DNA from: Capitulum mitella
Lineage: Eukaryota; Arthropoda; Thecostraca; Pollicipedomorpha; Pollicipedidae
DNA length: 64,000 nt
Assembly: GCA_030062745.1 (NCBI GenBank)
Contig: CP099839.1
Coordinates: forward strand, 44,280,796-44,344,795
Direction: 5' to 3'
Position numbers and translations under genes: made by a program. The notes under the pieces were generated by a model. The model was given only the letters and a program-made list of their open reading frames with translations. It made no database searches and had not been told where the DNA came from. Shown here one piece after another: positions 35,311 through 49,200 of the stretch; position 1 is the stretch's first letter, and the number at the start of each line of letters is the position of its first letter.

Positions 35311-38300
35311 CACGGCCAGCCAGCGTTGCAATCGCAGACAGGTTGCCTGGTTTGGCTCGGTTTGCGTAATTACCATATGCCGGAGTATGCCAAAAGCATT
35401 AGACGCGGTAAATGTCTGGCGTGTAGTTTTGGCCCGCCGACTGAACGATGCAAACTTAATCTGGTGCAACGTTTTGGTCCCGTGGGCATTTTCATTTTAC
35501 CAAAATAGTTACACAGAGCATCTCCTAAATGGCAGAGCCCTTTGCGCCCCTTGACCCTCACCCATGTCACAACTTGACTGAATCAATTTCCTTGCCCTTT
35601 CGTCGCCAGGTTTTACCATATATTTTTCGTCGTCCATATCGAACCCCAGCGATTGTGCAAGGCCCTAAATGCAGTTGTGAAAAAATGGCATTTTGCGCGA
35701 TCACTTATCCATTCTTGTGACTACATGTAATAAAAGACTGCATCAAAAATGAACTGAACAAAAGCAAAGGCAATCCAAACAAAAAAACATTTGTTGTATG
35801 TGCTTGCGGCATACGGTAAAAACCATGCCATGAGTCACTTCGATTCAATCATACCTTGAATCAGTTTAGCCCTCGGCCTCTGGCCTCCTCCCAAAGCTGA
35901 AGAAAGATCTTGGTCTTGGAAATGCATTTTACCGGCCCCGTTTGGTAATATTAAGGGTGCACAGCCACTTGGGTTTAAGGGCCCCGTATCCAATCTTCAC
36001 CACACGTCAGCGATCGAGAGATGACGGTGTCGAGATTCAACCTTGAAATAACGGGTACGAGTCTATCCACAGAGCTTACGAGGACGAACGGAAGCAGAAA
36101 GCTGCGTATGATTTCCGTCCCACAGGCCGACGCGATCCTACCCTCGAGCGACGTAAACTGATAAAAAGGCCAGGGGCCATGGTCCGTCGCCGCCACGAGG
36201 CCGACCTTCTACCGACCGCCGGCAACTGCGTCAGTCACGATACATTACTCCAGAAACAGTTATGTGGCAGAAAGAGCTCGCAAGATGACACATTGCAAAT
36301 GCAAGCACATAAAGTTTCACTGAACCATCTATTTGGGAATATTTCATGATATGGCGCCCAGTGGATGCAGAGTTATCAGCATCCAGAAAGCGTTATAGCA
36401 TGGACGGCCGGGTCGCTCAATTTGAATTGTTTCTGCTGGCTGAAGTAAGACTCATTTGGTCTTCGGCCTCGCTCATAATAAAAAAGAAAAAAAGCGACGT
36501 TTATTTTAACGGGAAGATATCAACTCATCAACAAAGCTGCGTGAAACGCGTTGCACATTTCCTGACGAGTCCCTGGGGTAAAAGCCCCATTTCGATCAAA
36601 TCTAATCGCTGACAAGGCTTCAGTTTTTTCCAAAGTGCGCTTGCGACGTAATAGAAACCATCCAAAAACAAACAGATGGCTGTAAAAGGCATATGTCACT
36701 ACTAAAAGCGTACCACTTGTTTGTGTGGGTATAAGCCGACTGCATGACTTTTCCAGCCATGCTTCCGTCCTGTTTGTTACATAAATTTACCGTCTCCCAC
36801 CGCTTTTTGGAAGATGATCATTTATGATCGCGCAACAGGCAAGACGCAATCAACAAATGAGAAAGACCAAACTTAACCGTTCGCATACCGCCATCACGAC
36901 TGGGTCCCTGCACAATGGGAGGACACAAGGCCGCCGTGAACATTGTAAGCCGAGTAACGCAAGGTCCGGGAATCAGTCTAAACGAATAGCAGCAGATCTG
37001 AAACGGGAAAACAGGGAGGTTTAGAAACAGGAAAAGAAAAACATGGCAAGGCATTAAGGAAGCGGAGCAGTATTAGTGAGTCATTCATTCACTATCCAAA
37101 TTCGCCGCACAATATTTAATACCAAAGCTTGAACAGACTGACTCCTTTTGTCTTAAACGTCGGCTTGACAAATCCCTCCTTTTGCCAGTTATTTCCACGA
37201 AAGTATAAACCGGCAACAAACATATACATTTTAACGACATCGACTATATGACTTTTTCATGATTATATCATCTTCAGGGTGACAAGAACAGTGTTGGAAA
37301 CCTGGTTTTTCTTCTTGGTGTCGAATTCGGATTCTCTTGGAGTATAAAATGTCATGTGTTTCTTTGAGAAACATGGACTAACCAGGTGCTTTGCAAGCAT
37401 ATGTGGCCAGCAGGGGCGGATCCAGTGGCTCCGTTTTGGGGGGCAAACCAGTTTCCTGGGTCTACATGGTAGGTCAGCAGAGTCCTTGACCGGGGGGAGG
37501 GGGTGGAAGGCGGCTGGCCGTAAGTTCGGAATATACTCAACAGCTGAGTATGGATGGTAAACCATCAACCGGAGGGGAACGCTGGGCAACTTCAAACTCT
37601 GGTTGAGTAGGAAAAGTATTCCTACTCAAGGTATTCCTACTCAATAAAGACGAATGATATACCTTTGAATGAATACCTTTCATGTGAATATGCGAAATGA
37701 ATATCACGATTCGCGATATTAATTCCGCTCCAAAAGGCACTAAAATACCCAAATTTATTACAAACACATCTATAAACCCTACTCTGTGATTGGCAGCAAT
37801 GGTTATGACATCATAGGTGATGAGTCCTTAATGCGAGGCTTGCGCGAGGCCATGGAATGCGGTAAATTGCTGGCCCATTGGTTGGCGTACGAGAGGCTAT
37901 GCAGAGATGGTGACCAGGAAGAGATGGTACTGCACATACTTTGTACTGCTTTGCCAAAACGCAACAACAAATGGACCGGAGATTACAACGAATGGCCTCC
38001 TCCCATCAAGACCCAAGGGTTCGATCACGGGACATCTGCAAGGCGTCGATGCGGTCCCTTGGTCTCGGCTCCAGATTCTGGTTGTTGATAAAACCATTGC
38101 GATACAAGCATGACAAAGTGTTGTTTATTTCCAGTGTGTTCGAATTCTGATGGTTTCACTTTTAATCGAGTGGCCTAGAAGATCCTTGTTCTGCCTTGGA
38201 AAATGAAGCATTAAATGTTAGCACTGCGCTTATGAAGGAAACACGGACTCAATTTGCATTTTGTGAAAGTCAGTTCAGTTCTAGAGTTTCCTTTTTATAT

Positions 38301-40119
38301 AAAATGCAAAAACTGTTTTCTTTTGCCTTACACATATACTGTAAAAGCAGTGGCGTCTCATATGCAGTTGGCGATTGTAAACTGCACCACTGATGTATCT
38401 GATAGGATTGGTAAATATGGTAACACGGCACTGACTGGAAGTAGACTGGATGTTACTGTACTGAATAAATAACTGCTTCTAATGACTAGGTACACTTTCA
38501 ATAATCCTTAATTCCGTAAGACAGCATGTTTAACATTTCCGAAAAATGTTAAGACATGTATAGAGTGTCAGTCGATATAACGTTTTTTTCGAATATTGCT
38601 TTCAACCTCTTCAGCTGAGCTAGGTTTTCAAGCTGACATTTCACGTCTATTTGAGCATATTATTTGCTTTTTTGTATTGCTTTTTTGTATACTTGCAGTT
38701 TAGTAATGAACTCTTGGTGGTCATTGCTGAAGACATCATTATTTTTCCCCCGAATTCGCATGAATCATTGATCGGGGAAGCTGCCCAATATCCGCCACCT
38801 TTTCGAAAAACGAGGACTGTGACTAAGATATGGCAAGCACTGTCGTATTTCATCCTGATATATTTCTGGTCTTTTGGCTACCAGAATGTCTGGCTTTTAG
38901 TAGTTCGGTCTTTGCCTAGTATTTTATGTTTAACCCGTAATAATATGCTGCGAAAGGCGCAACTGGGGCAATCCCCCCATATTTGCGCCACATGATCTCC
39001 CTTATTGCACCACCATAGAAATGATACCAGTTTCCAGCTACTGTCCGGCGGCAAAGGGGATAATGAACCACTGTCTGGTGTATTATGAAAAGCTCCGCTT
39101 ATGTTTGAGTCTATGTCTCACTTAGTAGCGCTTCCTACTCATGTTATCCAACAGGCGGCCAGAGGTACTCGGACCCCGACAGCATGCCAGTCAAACCCCA
39201 TGGAGGGGCTGCATGGCCGTATCCGATGGGCAAGGGGTCCATGCCCCTCGCAATCCGTCAGTGTTCCGTTCTTAAGCCCGAAAATAAGACAGTACTGCCT
39301 ACAGCCCTCCCAAGGAGCCTGCTCCGATTATGCTACTGGCGCAATAAGGTCCGGCGAATGGTGGCGCAGAGTTGGCAATTGGTAGGCTCTACCGTAAGGA
39401 AACGGGCCGCCGACAAAAACACACGCACTTATCATTTCTACTGTAGTCAAATAGGAAACGTAATTCCACAACGGAGGCACTGCATTGGACCATTTCGCTC
39501 CACGGCATTGAAAGCACAGTTATACACGGGTAACACAAAGCAGTAGAATATTTCAAACTTGCAATGGAGCTTCATGGACCCACAATACGTTAGCACCGCT
39601 GCCAGACAGGAAGAAGAAAGGATCAACCCAGCAGACATACCGTCTCGCTCAGAAACTATCCTTTATCTGGCAATCAGCTGTCTCAATTAGGAGGTCATGG
39701 GGTGATGCAGTTAGGCAGGGTGGCGCTCACTGGGCAGTTTCTCCTACCATGCCACAGACCTGGAATTGCAATTTACATAACGCATGCAAACCAAAGGGTC
39801 ATAATGGTTTCTGTTTGCCAAGAAATTGCGATTTATTGTCATCAATAATGCTCCTGTGTGGCCGATTATGCAGTTAACATTCTGCAACATATTTGTTACT
39901 TTGTACCCACTAGCGATACGGTAACAGGAGGCACATCGGCCAGGATTTTGTTTCTAAACACATACCACCAGTCCTTGTGCATTCATTGTCATGTCACTTG
40001 TAAAACTTATTCATTTTTGTTCATGATAATGCAGTTTCCCCACCAAACATTGTGCTGACCAGCATTTTGTTGGCCTGACGTTGTCCCGCAAGTTTTCATG
40101 TAATACATGGAGTTTCACC
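35311..40119. other. Intergenic, no recognised gene
   Basis: A transposon-like start CAGGGGCGGATCCAG at 37411-37425. A 120-codon frame at 39184-39546 is vaguely like a retroelement integrase zinc-binding region but not callable. Confidence 0.4.
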
Positions 40120-40450
40120 GGCAAAGTCCTCGTCCCTCGCGAGATGACCTCTCTCGAGGTCGGTACGGTGCTGTAAAAACTGAACTGTGGGCGTCGGTTA
40201 ACGGAAGGCCGCGGTTACCCTGCTCACCCTCCCTCCCCCACGACGTGACTTCTCTCAAGATTGACGCCGTGCTTGTGCAAAACGGAATCGTCTGCAGCAG
40301 TTCCCGTGCGTGCATGGTACCCGACCCCTCCCCTTGTGAGGTGACTAAGATCGGTTTGGTGCTTGTGCGAAGCTGAACGGGAAGCAGGAGTCAGCGGATG
40401 GGCGTGGTGCCCGCTCCACGTGATGCAACATCTCAAGATCAGCGTGGTGT
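40120..40450. repeat. Degenerate 80-100-bp repeat, four copies
   Basis: Marks GATGACCTCTCTCGAGGT (40143), CGTGACTTCTCTCAAGAT (40244), GGTGACTAAGAT (40340) and CGTGATGCAACATCTCAAGA (40419), each followed by a GNNGTGCTTGTGC-like part. Confidence 0.55.
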
Positions 40451-42024
40451 TCCTCCGCGACTGTCAGACCCCGTGTCAATTGTCTCTGATGCACATGGCT
40501 GTAGATGTACAAAAATTATTGGGGGGACTCACATATGATTCCAGAACTTTTCTTGGCAGTCATTGCCACAGGTCTTATGTTGAAACCCCTAAATACTGGG
40601 GAAGGGGGTCCAGGGATCGCCAGCCATACCTATACGAACTGTTCATGTTAGCATTTTGTTTCCTACGTTTCCTATGTTGTCCACCATGTTTCCGCTCTCT
40701 GCGCGCTGGTGTGAATAACAGTGTGATTCGTACGCGTGAGCATCACAAATAATTCACACTGGCATGCTAACAGATTTGCTTGCGTCCACTTTATCATTTG
40801 ATCAATCAGTGGATTCTACGAATCTTCGAGAGCATGGATTGATACTTGATTTGAGCACCAGAAAAGCAAGAAGAGTTGCGCTTACAACAAACCGCGGTAG
40901 AGACGTGTAAAAAATAAAATCACGCTGGGACGAAGTTATGATTGTGGCCGACGGCCTCAACGACCTTCTGATGTAGCCCCGCACCCAATTGGCGATAAGT
41001 ATGGTGAACCTAGTCCATACGGCAGTTCCCTCACATCTTAACAAGGCTGCTGACCACCTCGGCGTCGTGCATCCCTCCGACAAACTGGGCGGCGCCGGGA
41101 CAGGAAGAGCAGACTCCGGACCAGTGACGGCACGACATTTGGCGCCCCAAGAGCATTTGAAATTCATTAACTTCCATAATTTATTCTAGGCTAACGCGAA
41201 GTCTGCCGAAGAAAACAGGAACTGCCTGAAACACAGAAACCAATATACTCTTTTTTACCAACTGCAACTTCCCAACGTGAAACTTATTCATTTGTTTGTG
41301 GATACCAAAGCTGCCAATTCCGCCCAGTACATCACAATGGTGTTACAACGACGCTCTCAAGGCGACTCACTATGCATCTACGTGGCGGTGCGCCACTACA
41401 ACACAAGAGGCAAGGACATGATGAGACCATAACGCGACAGCAACTGAGGGGCAATATGGCCACCTTTCGCACGTGCTGTGCCAACAGACGGCTTCACATG
41501 TGGGAAAGTGAGTATGCTTATGAAAACCCGCCAGCTCTGAACAAACAGCTAAATTCTGGTGCCACCCTAGAGTTGTTAAAAGCAGGGCGTAACTTCATTA
41601 GTTTCTCTGGTGTTCGGTGTGCATGATGCAGGTGAAACACAAGGATTAGCCTTTTTATTCATTTATTCATTTTCCCTTCTGACAGTGTGTATTACAAATG
41701 AGCACGCGAATTCCTCCAGTTGGGGAGGGGAGGGCGTGAAGCATTTTGGGTCAATGTTAGTCATAGTCATGGCCATAGTCAATGCCCATAGGGTCAATGT
41801 TAAATTTCGAAAAATGGGGGATGAAACTCCCAGGCCCCAATGGCTCCCGGGCCTATGGCATTACATGTAAACGTGATGCTGAGCGATAAGTTTTCAAATG
41901 GTTACTTGTGCCAATTTCCGTCACACTGAAGATGAGATGTGAAAGTTTTGCGGAGTGGCTGAGACGAGGCAGTACATCCTCGTCATGTGTGTTGATTGCA
42001 CAAAACGTTTCGGCCAGCCGCTTT
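40451..42024. other. Intergenic, no recognised gene
   Basis: Apart from dispersed repeat family A (41711-41870) nothing is recognised. Confidence 0.4.
41711..41870 (+). repeat. Dispersed repeat family A, copy 2
   Basis: Same order of motifs as 2090-2240, with an extra GTCATAGTCATGGCCATAGT stretch in the middle. Confidence 0.65.
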
Positions 42025-42060
42025 GTCATCGTCATCGTCATCGTCACTGCCATCGTCAAG
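42025..42060. repeat. (GTCATC)n microsatellite
   Basis: Four GTCATC units followed by GTCACTGCCATCGTC. Confidence 0.8.
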
Positions 42061-42400
42061 TGTAACTTGGTCAAATGGCAGCTGGTCCTGAGAAGAACCG
42101 GCTGATGTATACTTTCAGCCATGTAAATGTCGCAACCTCGAAAGTTCTTGCGATATTTCGGGGCTCGAAAAAGGGACCCGTAGTTCCAGGATCCTATACG
42201 TTCACCAACGACCTGACCGGAATAGAATTTTTGGATGCAGGCCTACAGATCCTAGAGATCCCGACGCAACGAGATCAGTTATCGTTCATGAACCCTACGG
42301 AACGCGCCCCAGGCCATCCGGCTTCTGGTCTCGGCCCCGTCGACCTGGTCCGCATCAGGCAGCTGAGGATGGAGAACCGTCTGATGTGGCCCGCCCCAGC

Positions 42401-42680
42401 TCAGCGAAAACGGGGAGATGGGAGGAGGATCAGACTGCGCAGTACAGCGAAGGAGGAAAACAGCGCGCCGCTCAGCGAAAACGGGGAGATGGGAGGAGGA
42501 TCAGACTGCGCAGTACAGCGAAGGAGGAAAACAGCGCGGCGCTAAGCGAAAACGGGGAGATGGGAGGAGGATCAGACTGCGCAGTACAGCGAAGAAGGAA
42601 AACAGCGCGCCGGGGAGATGGGAGGAGGATCAGACTGCGCAGTACAGCGAAGGAGGAAAACAGCGCGCCGGGGAGAGACG
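42401..42680. repeat. 71-bp minisatellite with shortened units
   Basis: TCAGCGAAAACGGGGAGATG starts units at 42401 and 42472, with TAAGCG at 42543. Later units lack the CTCAGCGAAAAC part and are about 57 bases. Other landmark: GATCAGACTGCGCAGTACAG. Confidence 0.9.
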
Positions 42681-42749
42681 ACACACGGAAATGCCTGATG
42701 TTCCATGCGGCCAGTTGGTGTGAGCAGGCCGGGGCAGCGGTCGCCGGAC

Positions 42750-42835
42750 CGCCGCCACGACGGTCCGCCGCGCAGGACCGCCGCCATGACGGTCCGCCGC
42801 GCAGGACCGCCGCCATGACGGTCCGCCGCGCCGGA
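42750..42835. repeat. 29-bp minisatellite, three copies
   Basis: Unit CCGCCGCCATGACGGTCCGC plus CGCGCAGGA, nearly perfect. It directly follows the 71-bp array in the same GC island. Confidence 0.85.
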
Positions 42836-45800
42836 CGTCTGCCGGAGCTGGCTGCTGCGCGGCCCACGGGCGACGGAGACGCAGACCGGTCCGTGCCGCC
42901 GACGGCCGCTGACCAGTCACCGTCCGGCCCGGCCCGACCCGGCAGGCGGGAACTGACGGCCGATTCTCCAGCCTGCACGGACGGCGGAGCGGCCGCCTGA
43001 CGGCTGGGCGGCGTCGCTGCGGCGGCCGTGATGGCGCAGCACGGCCACGTGAGCTCCGCCAGCCGCCGCTGCCGGGCCTGGTGGCGTGCTGGCCCGGGAC
43101 GGCCACACCGCGCCACCAAAGTCTCTGGAATCCTGGGATGGGCTCACGCAAACACAACTGAACATGCGACAAGCGTCCTGCAGATTAGGCTCACATTTCG
43201 GCGAGTTGCTTTCTATGAGGCTGCTCCGATGTGTTGTGGTCGACGTCAACTGTTAGCCGGTATCATGCGTAATCCAAACGGTCTCTTTCGTACTTGAGAA
43301 ATAATGCAGACAGCACTCCAGGTGTGCACTGTTTGCGCCGGCCCCTCTCAGCGCGATACCGCAGACAGACCGAGTGGGGCCGTCTGTAGATTGGCAGACT
43401 GGCTGCTCCAGCCTGCGTCTCTGAATCACTAGGCCCGCCCCTTTCGGCACTGCACAATGTACCGACCAGTGGCCGCAGATGTGTGGAGGCGTCGGCCGAA
43501 CCACGTGACACCGCGCACAGACGGCCGGCACGTCTCGTGCCGGCGCACCGGCGCCACCTGGCCGCCACGTCTGCCCAGACAGGTCAGCTGATCGCCGCGG
43601 GCGCCGACCCCCGCCACGGCAGGCTCAGCCAGCTGAACCGCCGCAGGCATCTGCGGGGGCTCGCTGCTGGCCATTCATTTCGTCGCTGCGATTGTGTGTG
43701 CCAGCCAGATCATCTGGTATGGAGTTCTGATCGCGAGCGGGCTGTTTGTTTTTCCGGGCAGTGACGGCAGAGAACGGGAGCTGCACGAGATGACGTCACC
43801 TTCTCGAAAGACGGGCCGGTCCACTGTCTCCAGGACGGGGGAGGATTGAAAACGTTATCGGCGGCAGAGGGAGGCATCAGGGACGGGTCGGACCCCGCGG
43901 CACGCTCCGCACGAACCTGAACACGCACACAATCACACCAGCACGCACAAACCATAGGAAATCAGAGCCCGACATCACAGCAAAAACCACCGAAATCTAG
44001 CCGAGCCATTCCGACTCTGAGGTGCAGCTCTCCTGAAGATTGCATGAGTAAAGACAGCAGTGGCGGCGGGAGCGGGGGGGGGGGGGCAGCGGCGGCAGAG
44101 TGTACCCCTTAACTGGCGAAATTTAGTATTAACCCTATGGAATGGTCTGGAAAGGAATGGCTCGAAAAATAGACAACGCCTTCCCCTTTGCTGGAGCACA
44201 TTCCACCGCAGCTGGAACACAGGACGTACACTCAGGGACGGATCTAGTCGGTCATTCCGGGAATGCGTCAAACCTGTTGTCCGCGGGGGAGGGAATTATG
44301 GGATAGATATCATATATGTTTACGATGTGGCATAGAACATGCTACTGTTGTATGTTTGTTTCTTAAACGTTCTAATGCGATTTAAAGACAAAAACAAAAG
44401 CGTCTACTTCTCGAGTGAAAAACATTTCCTTCCTCACAACCCCATCTTCGGTGACGCAATGAGCCCTCACCTCCTCACGATCTGCCCCTGCCTGCAGGAC
44501 AATGGGCCTGGGAAGGCTCACTTACCGTGGCGCTATTACAGAACGTGCCGTGCCAATGGCTTGCTGGAAAAAGCTTTCTCCCACAGTCAACTGTCCAGGT
44601 CTGTGTAATCAGTGTGGGCGGGACAGCAGCGCCACGGGGCGGAGGAACACATGTTTTGCACGCGCTCTGCTTTTTCCCAGGACGCGCCGCCGCCCCTACC
44701 ACAGGTCAGGTGACCGGGAGAAGGACCCACCACCGAGGCCTGTGAGACGAATGTATCTGCCAGGAGGGCCAGCAGACCGGGAGGTTGGAGGCCCCAAGGG
44801 CTGTCGGTCGTCCGCCGCGGCCAGCCGGGCCTTACGGGTGACGCCAGATTCAGGGTCGCGGTCTCTCAGGGGAAGCCTTATTTGGTGTTCCTCCGGGTCA
44901 CCATGGCCTGGCGTTTTTCTGGGTCAAACCTGTATAGGGTCCCTGTACATCAGGCTTGCGTGGTGTTTCTGTGGGCCAGCCAGTTCTGTGGTGTCTTGGG
45001 ATGTAGCGTGTCTTGAGTCGTCGTTCTTTGGTGGCCCTGTAGATCAGTCCTTCTCGGGGAAACTCGTTCAACCCATCATTAAGCCTAAAGGCCCATAGGG
45101 GATAATGTCTCCGGCTTCCTAACAGTCTTCCGCCATCAATTATGATAATTATGACAGTCCGGCGACCAGGCGCCCCCGATAATTAACCTACCCCCCGTCA
45201 ATTTCTAGGTGCGGGTGGCTCCGCAGTCCAACAGACAGATATCCCAGACAAACCGAACAGCTCAACAGACAAGTCAGCCTAAACCTCGCAGACAGGGCTC
45301 CGCGACATGGGCCAGACAGGCCAGCACCGCCGCCCGACCCGCGCATCAGGGACGCCGCTGGCACGAGGCCCCGCTGGGCGGCGCCGGGAAACGGGTGCCA
45401 ATGACCCCTCAAGGTCGGGAAACGCCACCCGCCGCCGGCCAGGAAAACGTAAACTAAACAGGTTCGACACGGGAGCTGCCTGTTTCAGCGGGATCTGTCC
45501 AGCGGTGCGTGATTTACGCCGAGCTTATGGGCAACCGATTCGACGAGTCGGTAACGGCCTTATCTCGCACTCGCGTCTGAGTACTCCGTTTAAGTCTATG
45601 GATAAACTGCCTGATCTAGACGACCATGATTTGCTATAACCACCATGTAACCGTCTGCGATAGGCATCGCTCCGCGGCTGGTGATTCACCGCCTTCTGGT
45701 TAATATCACGCGAACAGGGAACACCGCCGGCGGCTCATCCTCGCCGACCACTGCTGGAAATTGCCGGGCAGATTACCATCACCTCCCGATTTTTTTCACG

Positions 45801-45845
45801 TCCACAGCCGGCATACCGTTTCAAGCTGTGCTTCTCTTTTTCGTA
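42836..45845. other. CpG islands and intergenic sequence
   Basis: GC-rich at 42690-43110, 43430-43960, 44640-44850 and 45200-45450. TGACGTCA at 43791-43798. A G run at 44077-44088 near an AGGGACGGATCTAG transposon-like word (44236). No gene. Confidence 0.4.
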
Positions 45846-46215
45846 CTAGTACGGCCAGGACAGAAGGTCTTATGGATAGTCCTGCCAGGACAAGAACTCA
45901 TTCACTGGTAAACTTGTCAGGAAAGGAGCATATTCAGCGACAGCCTAGCCAGGGCCGGGACGTATTCACGGATAATCCTGCCAGGACACGGACCACTCAG
46001 TGACAGGCTTGCCAGGACAGGGACCTGTTCACACAGTCTCGCTCAGCCAGTGAATCATTCACCGACAGTCTTGCCAAGACAGCGGCTTATCCACCGATAG
46101 CTCTGCCAGGACAGTGACTTCTTCATCGATAGTCTTGCCAGGACAGAGACTTATCCACCGATAACCTTGTCAGGACACGGACCTATTCGCCGAAAGCCCT
46201 GCCAGGATGTGGACT
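45846..46215. repeat. Minisatellite related to the 32-bp array
   Basis: About eleven degenerate units of roughly 33-36 bases built on TTGCCAGGACAGGGACTTAT plus TCACCGATAG. The core GCCAGGACAGGNACTNATTC is that of 6125-6690. Confidence 0.8.
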
Positions 46216-49200
46216 AATTTATTGCCCACAGGGCTCCCGTTAATGGAGCAGAAATGCCTCTTGTACGGCCAGTATATGCAGCTTCTGGACATGCTTGAAA
46301 AAGAGGAAACAACAGGTCCTGCTTGCACTTATTTTTTACTTCAGTTCACAAAGATCTCAGGACTCGTGTAAAAGAGTCAGACAAGTAAAAGAGTCATACA
46401 CCGCAGGCTTCCCGCTTTAGCGACCGCTCAGCACGGACATTGTCATAGTGCCTCCGGTGCAGATGCCTGGTTTGAGAAAAGCAGGGGGAGGTTTAGGTCA
46501 ACAATGGTCCGCCCGTCGGGTCGGGGTAGGTGCTTGCACTAAAAACTGGAAAAGCGTGACCCAAGCGCCCCTCTTGCCGATCCCCGCATTCACCGAAAAG
46601 CAGCGATAACCAGACGTCCAATTACAGGCTAAAAATAGGTCGTCGCCTCACCACTGTTCACTGGCATGGCAGACAAATTTAGACTGCAGGCAAACACATC
46701 GTATTTTGTACATTACGATTTCCAGGGAAAGATTGAGCTGACCGCACTGGAATGGATCAAATCCATCTGGGGAAAAGGAACAGGGATGGATCCCGTCAAT
46801 TACTTGTTCTTTTGGGGGTCTGAACGGTAGTTATGGGGATACTGCGAGAGGAACAACACAGGCTTCTTACGGCGTAAATAGGCAGCGTAACCAAAATTGC
46901 ATATCTAGTCTCTGCACACCGCCAGATAGCTTTCTGGTCCACCATGTAGATAGCTCGTTCTTTTAAAATAATAGAAATAAAAAACTGTTCAGTCTTGAAC
47001 ATCTCGCATGATTTACATCGATAAGTTACAAAACACCAGCAATCATCCAGGGGGCTGAGAGTCGCGCGCCCATTTTTACGATGTTTCCGGCGAATTCTCG
47101 GAAATTTGTATTTTTCCCCGAAGTCTGGGATTAAGGAGACTACGCCCTCCCCTCCGCGAACCGCGTCCTCACTTTCCCATAATCCCGGCTTTGCACCTAA
47201 AATGGAATGATTGTATGCCATGACCTTATATGGAACCCGAAACCGAAACTATTCCGTTTGAAGTTAGGTGTATATGAACGTAGGAACATCCAGAAAAAGT
47301 GAAGGGGGACAGAGACGTTTTTCTCACAGGACTTATGTTAAATTTCCCAAAAAGTGAGGGTCCATGACCCCGGCCCCCAGTTCCTGCGCCTATACAGGCA
47401 TACGAAAAAAATAAGCTTAAAAAGTCAGTCATAAGCATAGGTCCATAGGTTCATCGTATCAGTCCTATGCATTGACTCTCGTGAGAGTCAATCTGTGTAG
47501 GAACTACAACAGGTCTAGTGCCTCAAATCTAAACATCCATAGGATTCACCTGGTGGCATCATTCAGACCTAATATTTGAACCTTGCGTACTACCTTTAAT
47601 ACAGAGGCAATGAAAAAATAGCCATGAAAGAAACATTGCTGGCGACTTTAGTCCAAATTTCAGCATTAGGCTTATGGCAATCACTGGTAAGAAACGGTAT
47701 GAAATCCATGTTGACCCCCTTATAATGTTTGGAAATCTCCAGCCAAGGCAGAAATCACAACTTCAAATGCACGCTTACCACGTCAACCTCACTTTGACAA
47801 ATCTGACATGTTTCGATGAAAACTCGACTATATGTGTCTGCACAGCAAAATACCGCAATACAAAACATGGAGGTTCCTTGCAACCGCAACCAAATTTATC
47901 CCCATCCGGGGAAGCCACCATTCAAGTTCACGGTTCTGCCGCGCACGTGCCATGGTTTTGAAAATACGTCGTAAAAAAACAATCGGTTCCACAGCGACGT
48001 CCGCTCAAACATTTACACAGCCATCCTGTTTCGTCGCAATCTGATCCCTGATCGCATCAAAAACCGCCTAAAACTGAAAGCATTTCAAACAACGGCATTG
48101 CGCGGAACAGCTGATTCAGGGTTCAACGACCCGCGCTGCCCAAGGCAGAGGGCACTCACCTCTGATCGTGCTGGGCATCACTCGACGGTGAACTGCATCC
48201 CAGTGCCGAGTTTTCGCCGCTTTTTCCACAAAAGTTTTAAGCTCACATCATAGTTTGTCCGCACCACCACCATATAGTCAGCTAAGCCTCGCTACATCTA
48301 TGTAACCGATGCCCAACAATACATAACTGTTCCCGCTGCTCGCATGGTCCGCACCGCGAGCTTGGGATCGATTGACCGAGTTCAAGGAAAGTGCTGCCAT
48401 CTCTTGTAGAGTGAAAAAGCTGAGTTACTTCATTTTGTCTTGTGCTGCTCTCAAGCGTTTTAATTATACACTACTATGTCGTTACTAAATTGATAGATGG
48501 CAGAAGTGAACATGGCATCAACATCCCTTACGTTCATACCGAGTATTTTGAGGGACTACCACTTCATTCTGTGCCCACGATGTTAGTTCGGCTACAATGA
48601 ATGTGCACTCATCAAGCAGGTTAGGTATAGCATCGAGCGCATTTTCCTACGCATCGAAGTGACCAAGAGTCAGAGTCATGAAAGTCATTGACTCTGCCGG
48701 CTGGAGTTAGAGGTGCCTATGCCTGCGTGTATGTCCCCACTTCACCGGTTGAGTTTAAAAACACAAAACAACAATAAACATACGGAGCGAGATTTTGGCG
48801 TGTTCTTCTCTGGCATTTAGCTTACTCTATCAATTAATTCGGATTATATTTGTTAAAACCAAAGGATACAATAATGCCTTTGACCAAATGTTCATTCAAA
48901 TTCGCATTACATATCTGATGCATTGAGGGATTGTAATTACCACTGACAATCACTTTCGTGATATGAGACACTAGGAAGAACGGTGAGCTTTGAAGTTTGG
49001 GCCCAACTGATGGGCTCCTCCACTCCAGGAATTCCTAAAGGTTTCGTGGTTTCCTGTACCGCGAGTGGCGCGATACAGTGGCCCCGTCTAACATCAGTGG
49101 CCCGCCGAAGGGTCCCAAATATCACATAACGCTTACGTTTACGTAACGTTACGTAACGTGGACGTTAGCTCTCGGAGCTTTCGGTGCCAGCAGCTGTTGC

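Noticed and set aside
39184..39546. Possible retroelement integrase zinc-binding region
   Set aside because: Only a loose resemblance; the His and Cys ligands are not all found.
42386..43000. 204-codon plus frame and overlapping 215-codon minus frame
   Set aside because: Both are translations of the 71-bp and 29-bp minisatellites and GC-rich DNA.
46796..47221. 141-codon minus frame
   Set aside because: No signal, domain or splice context; composition suggests a chance frame.
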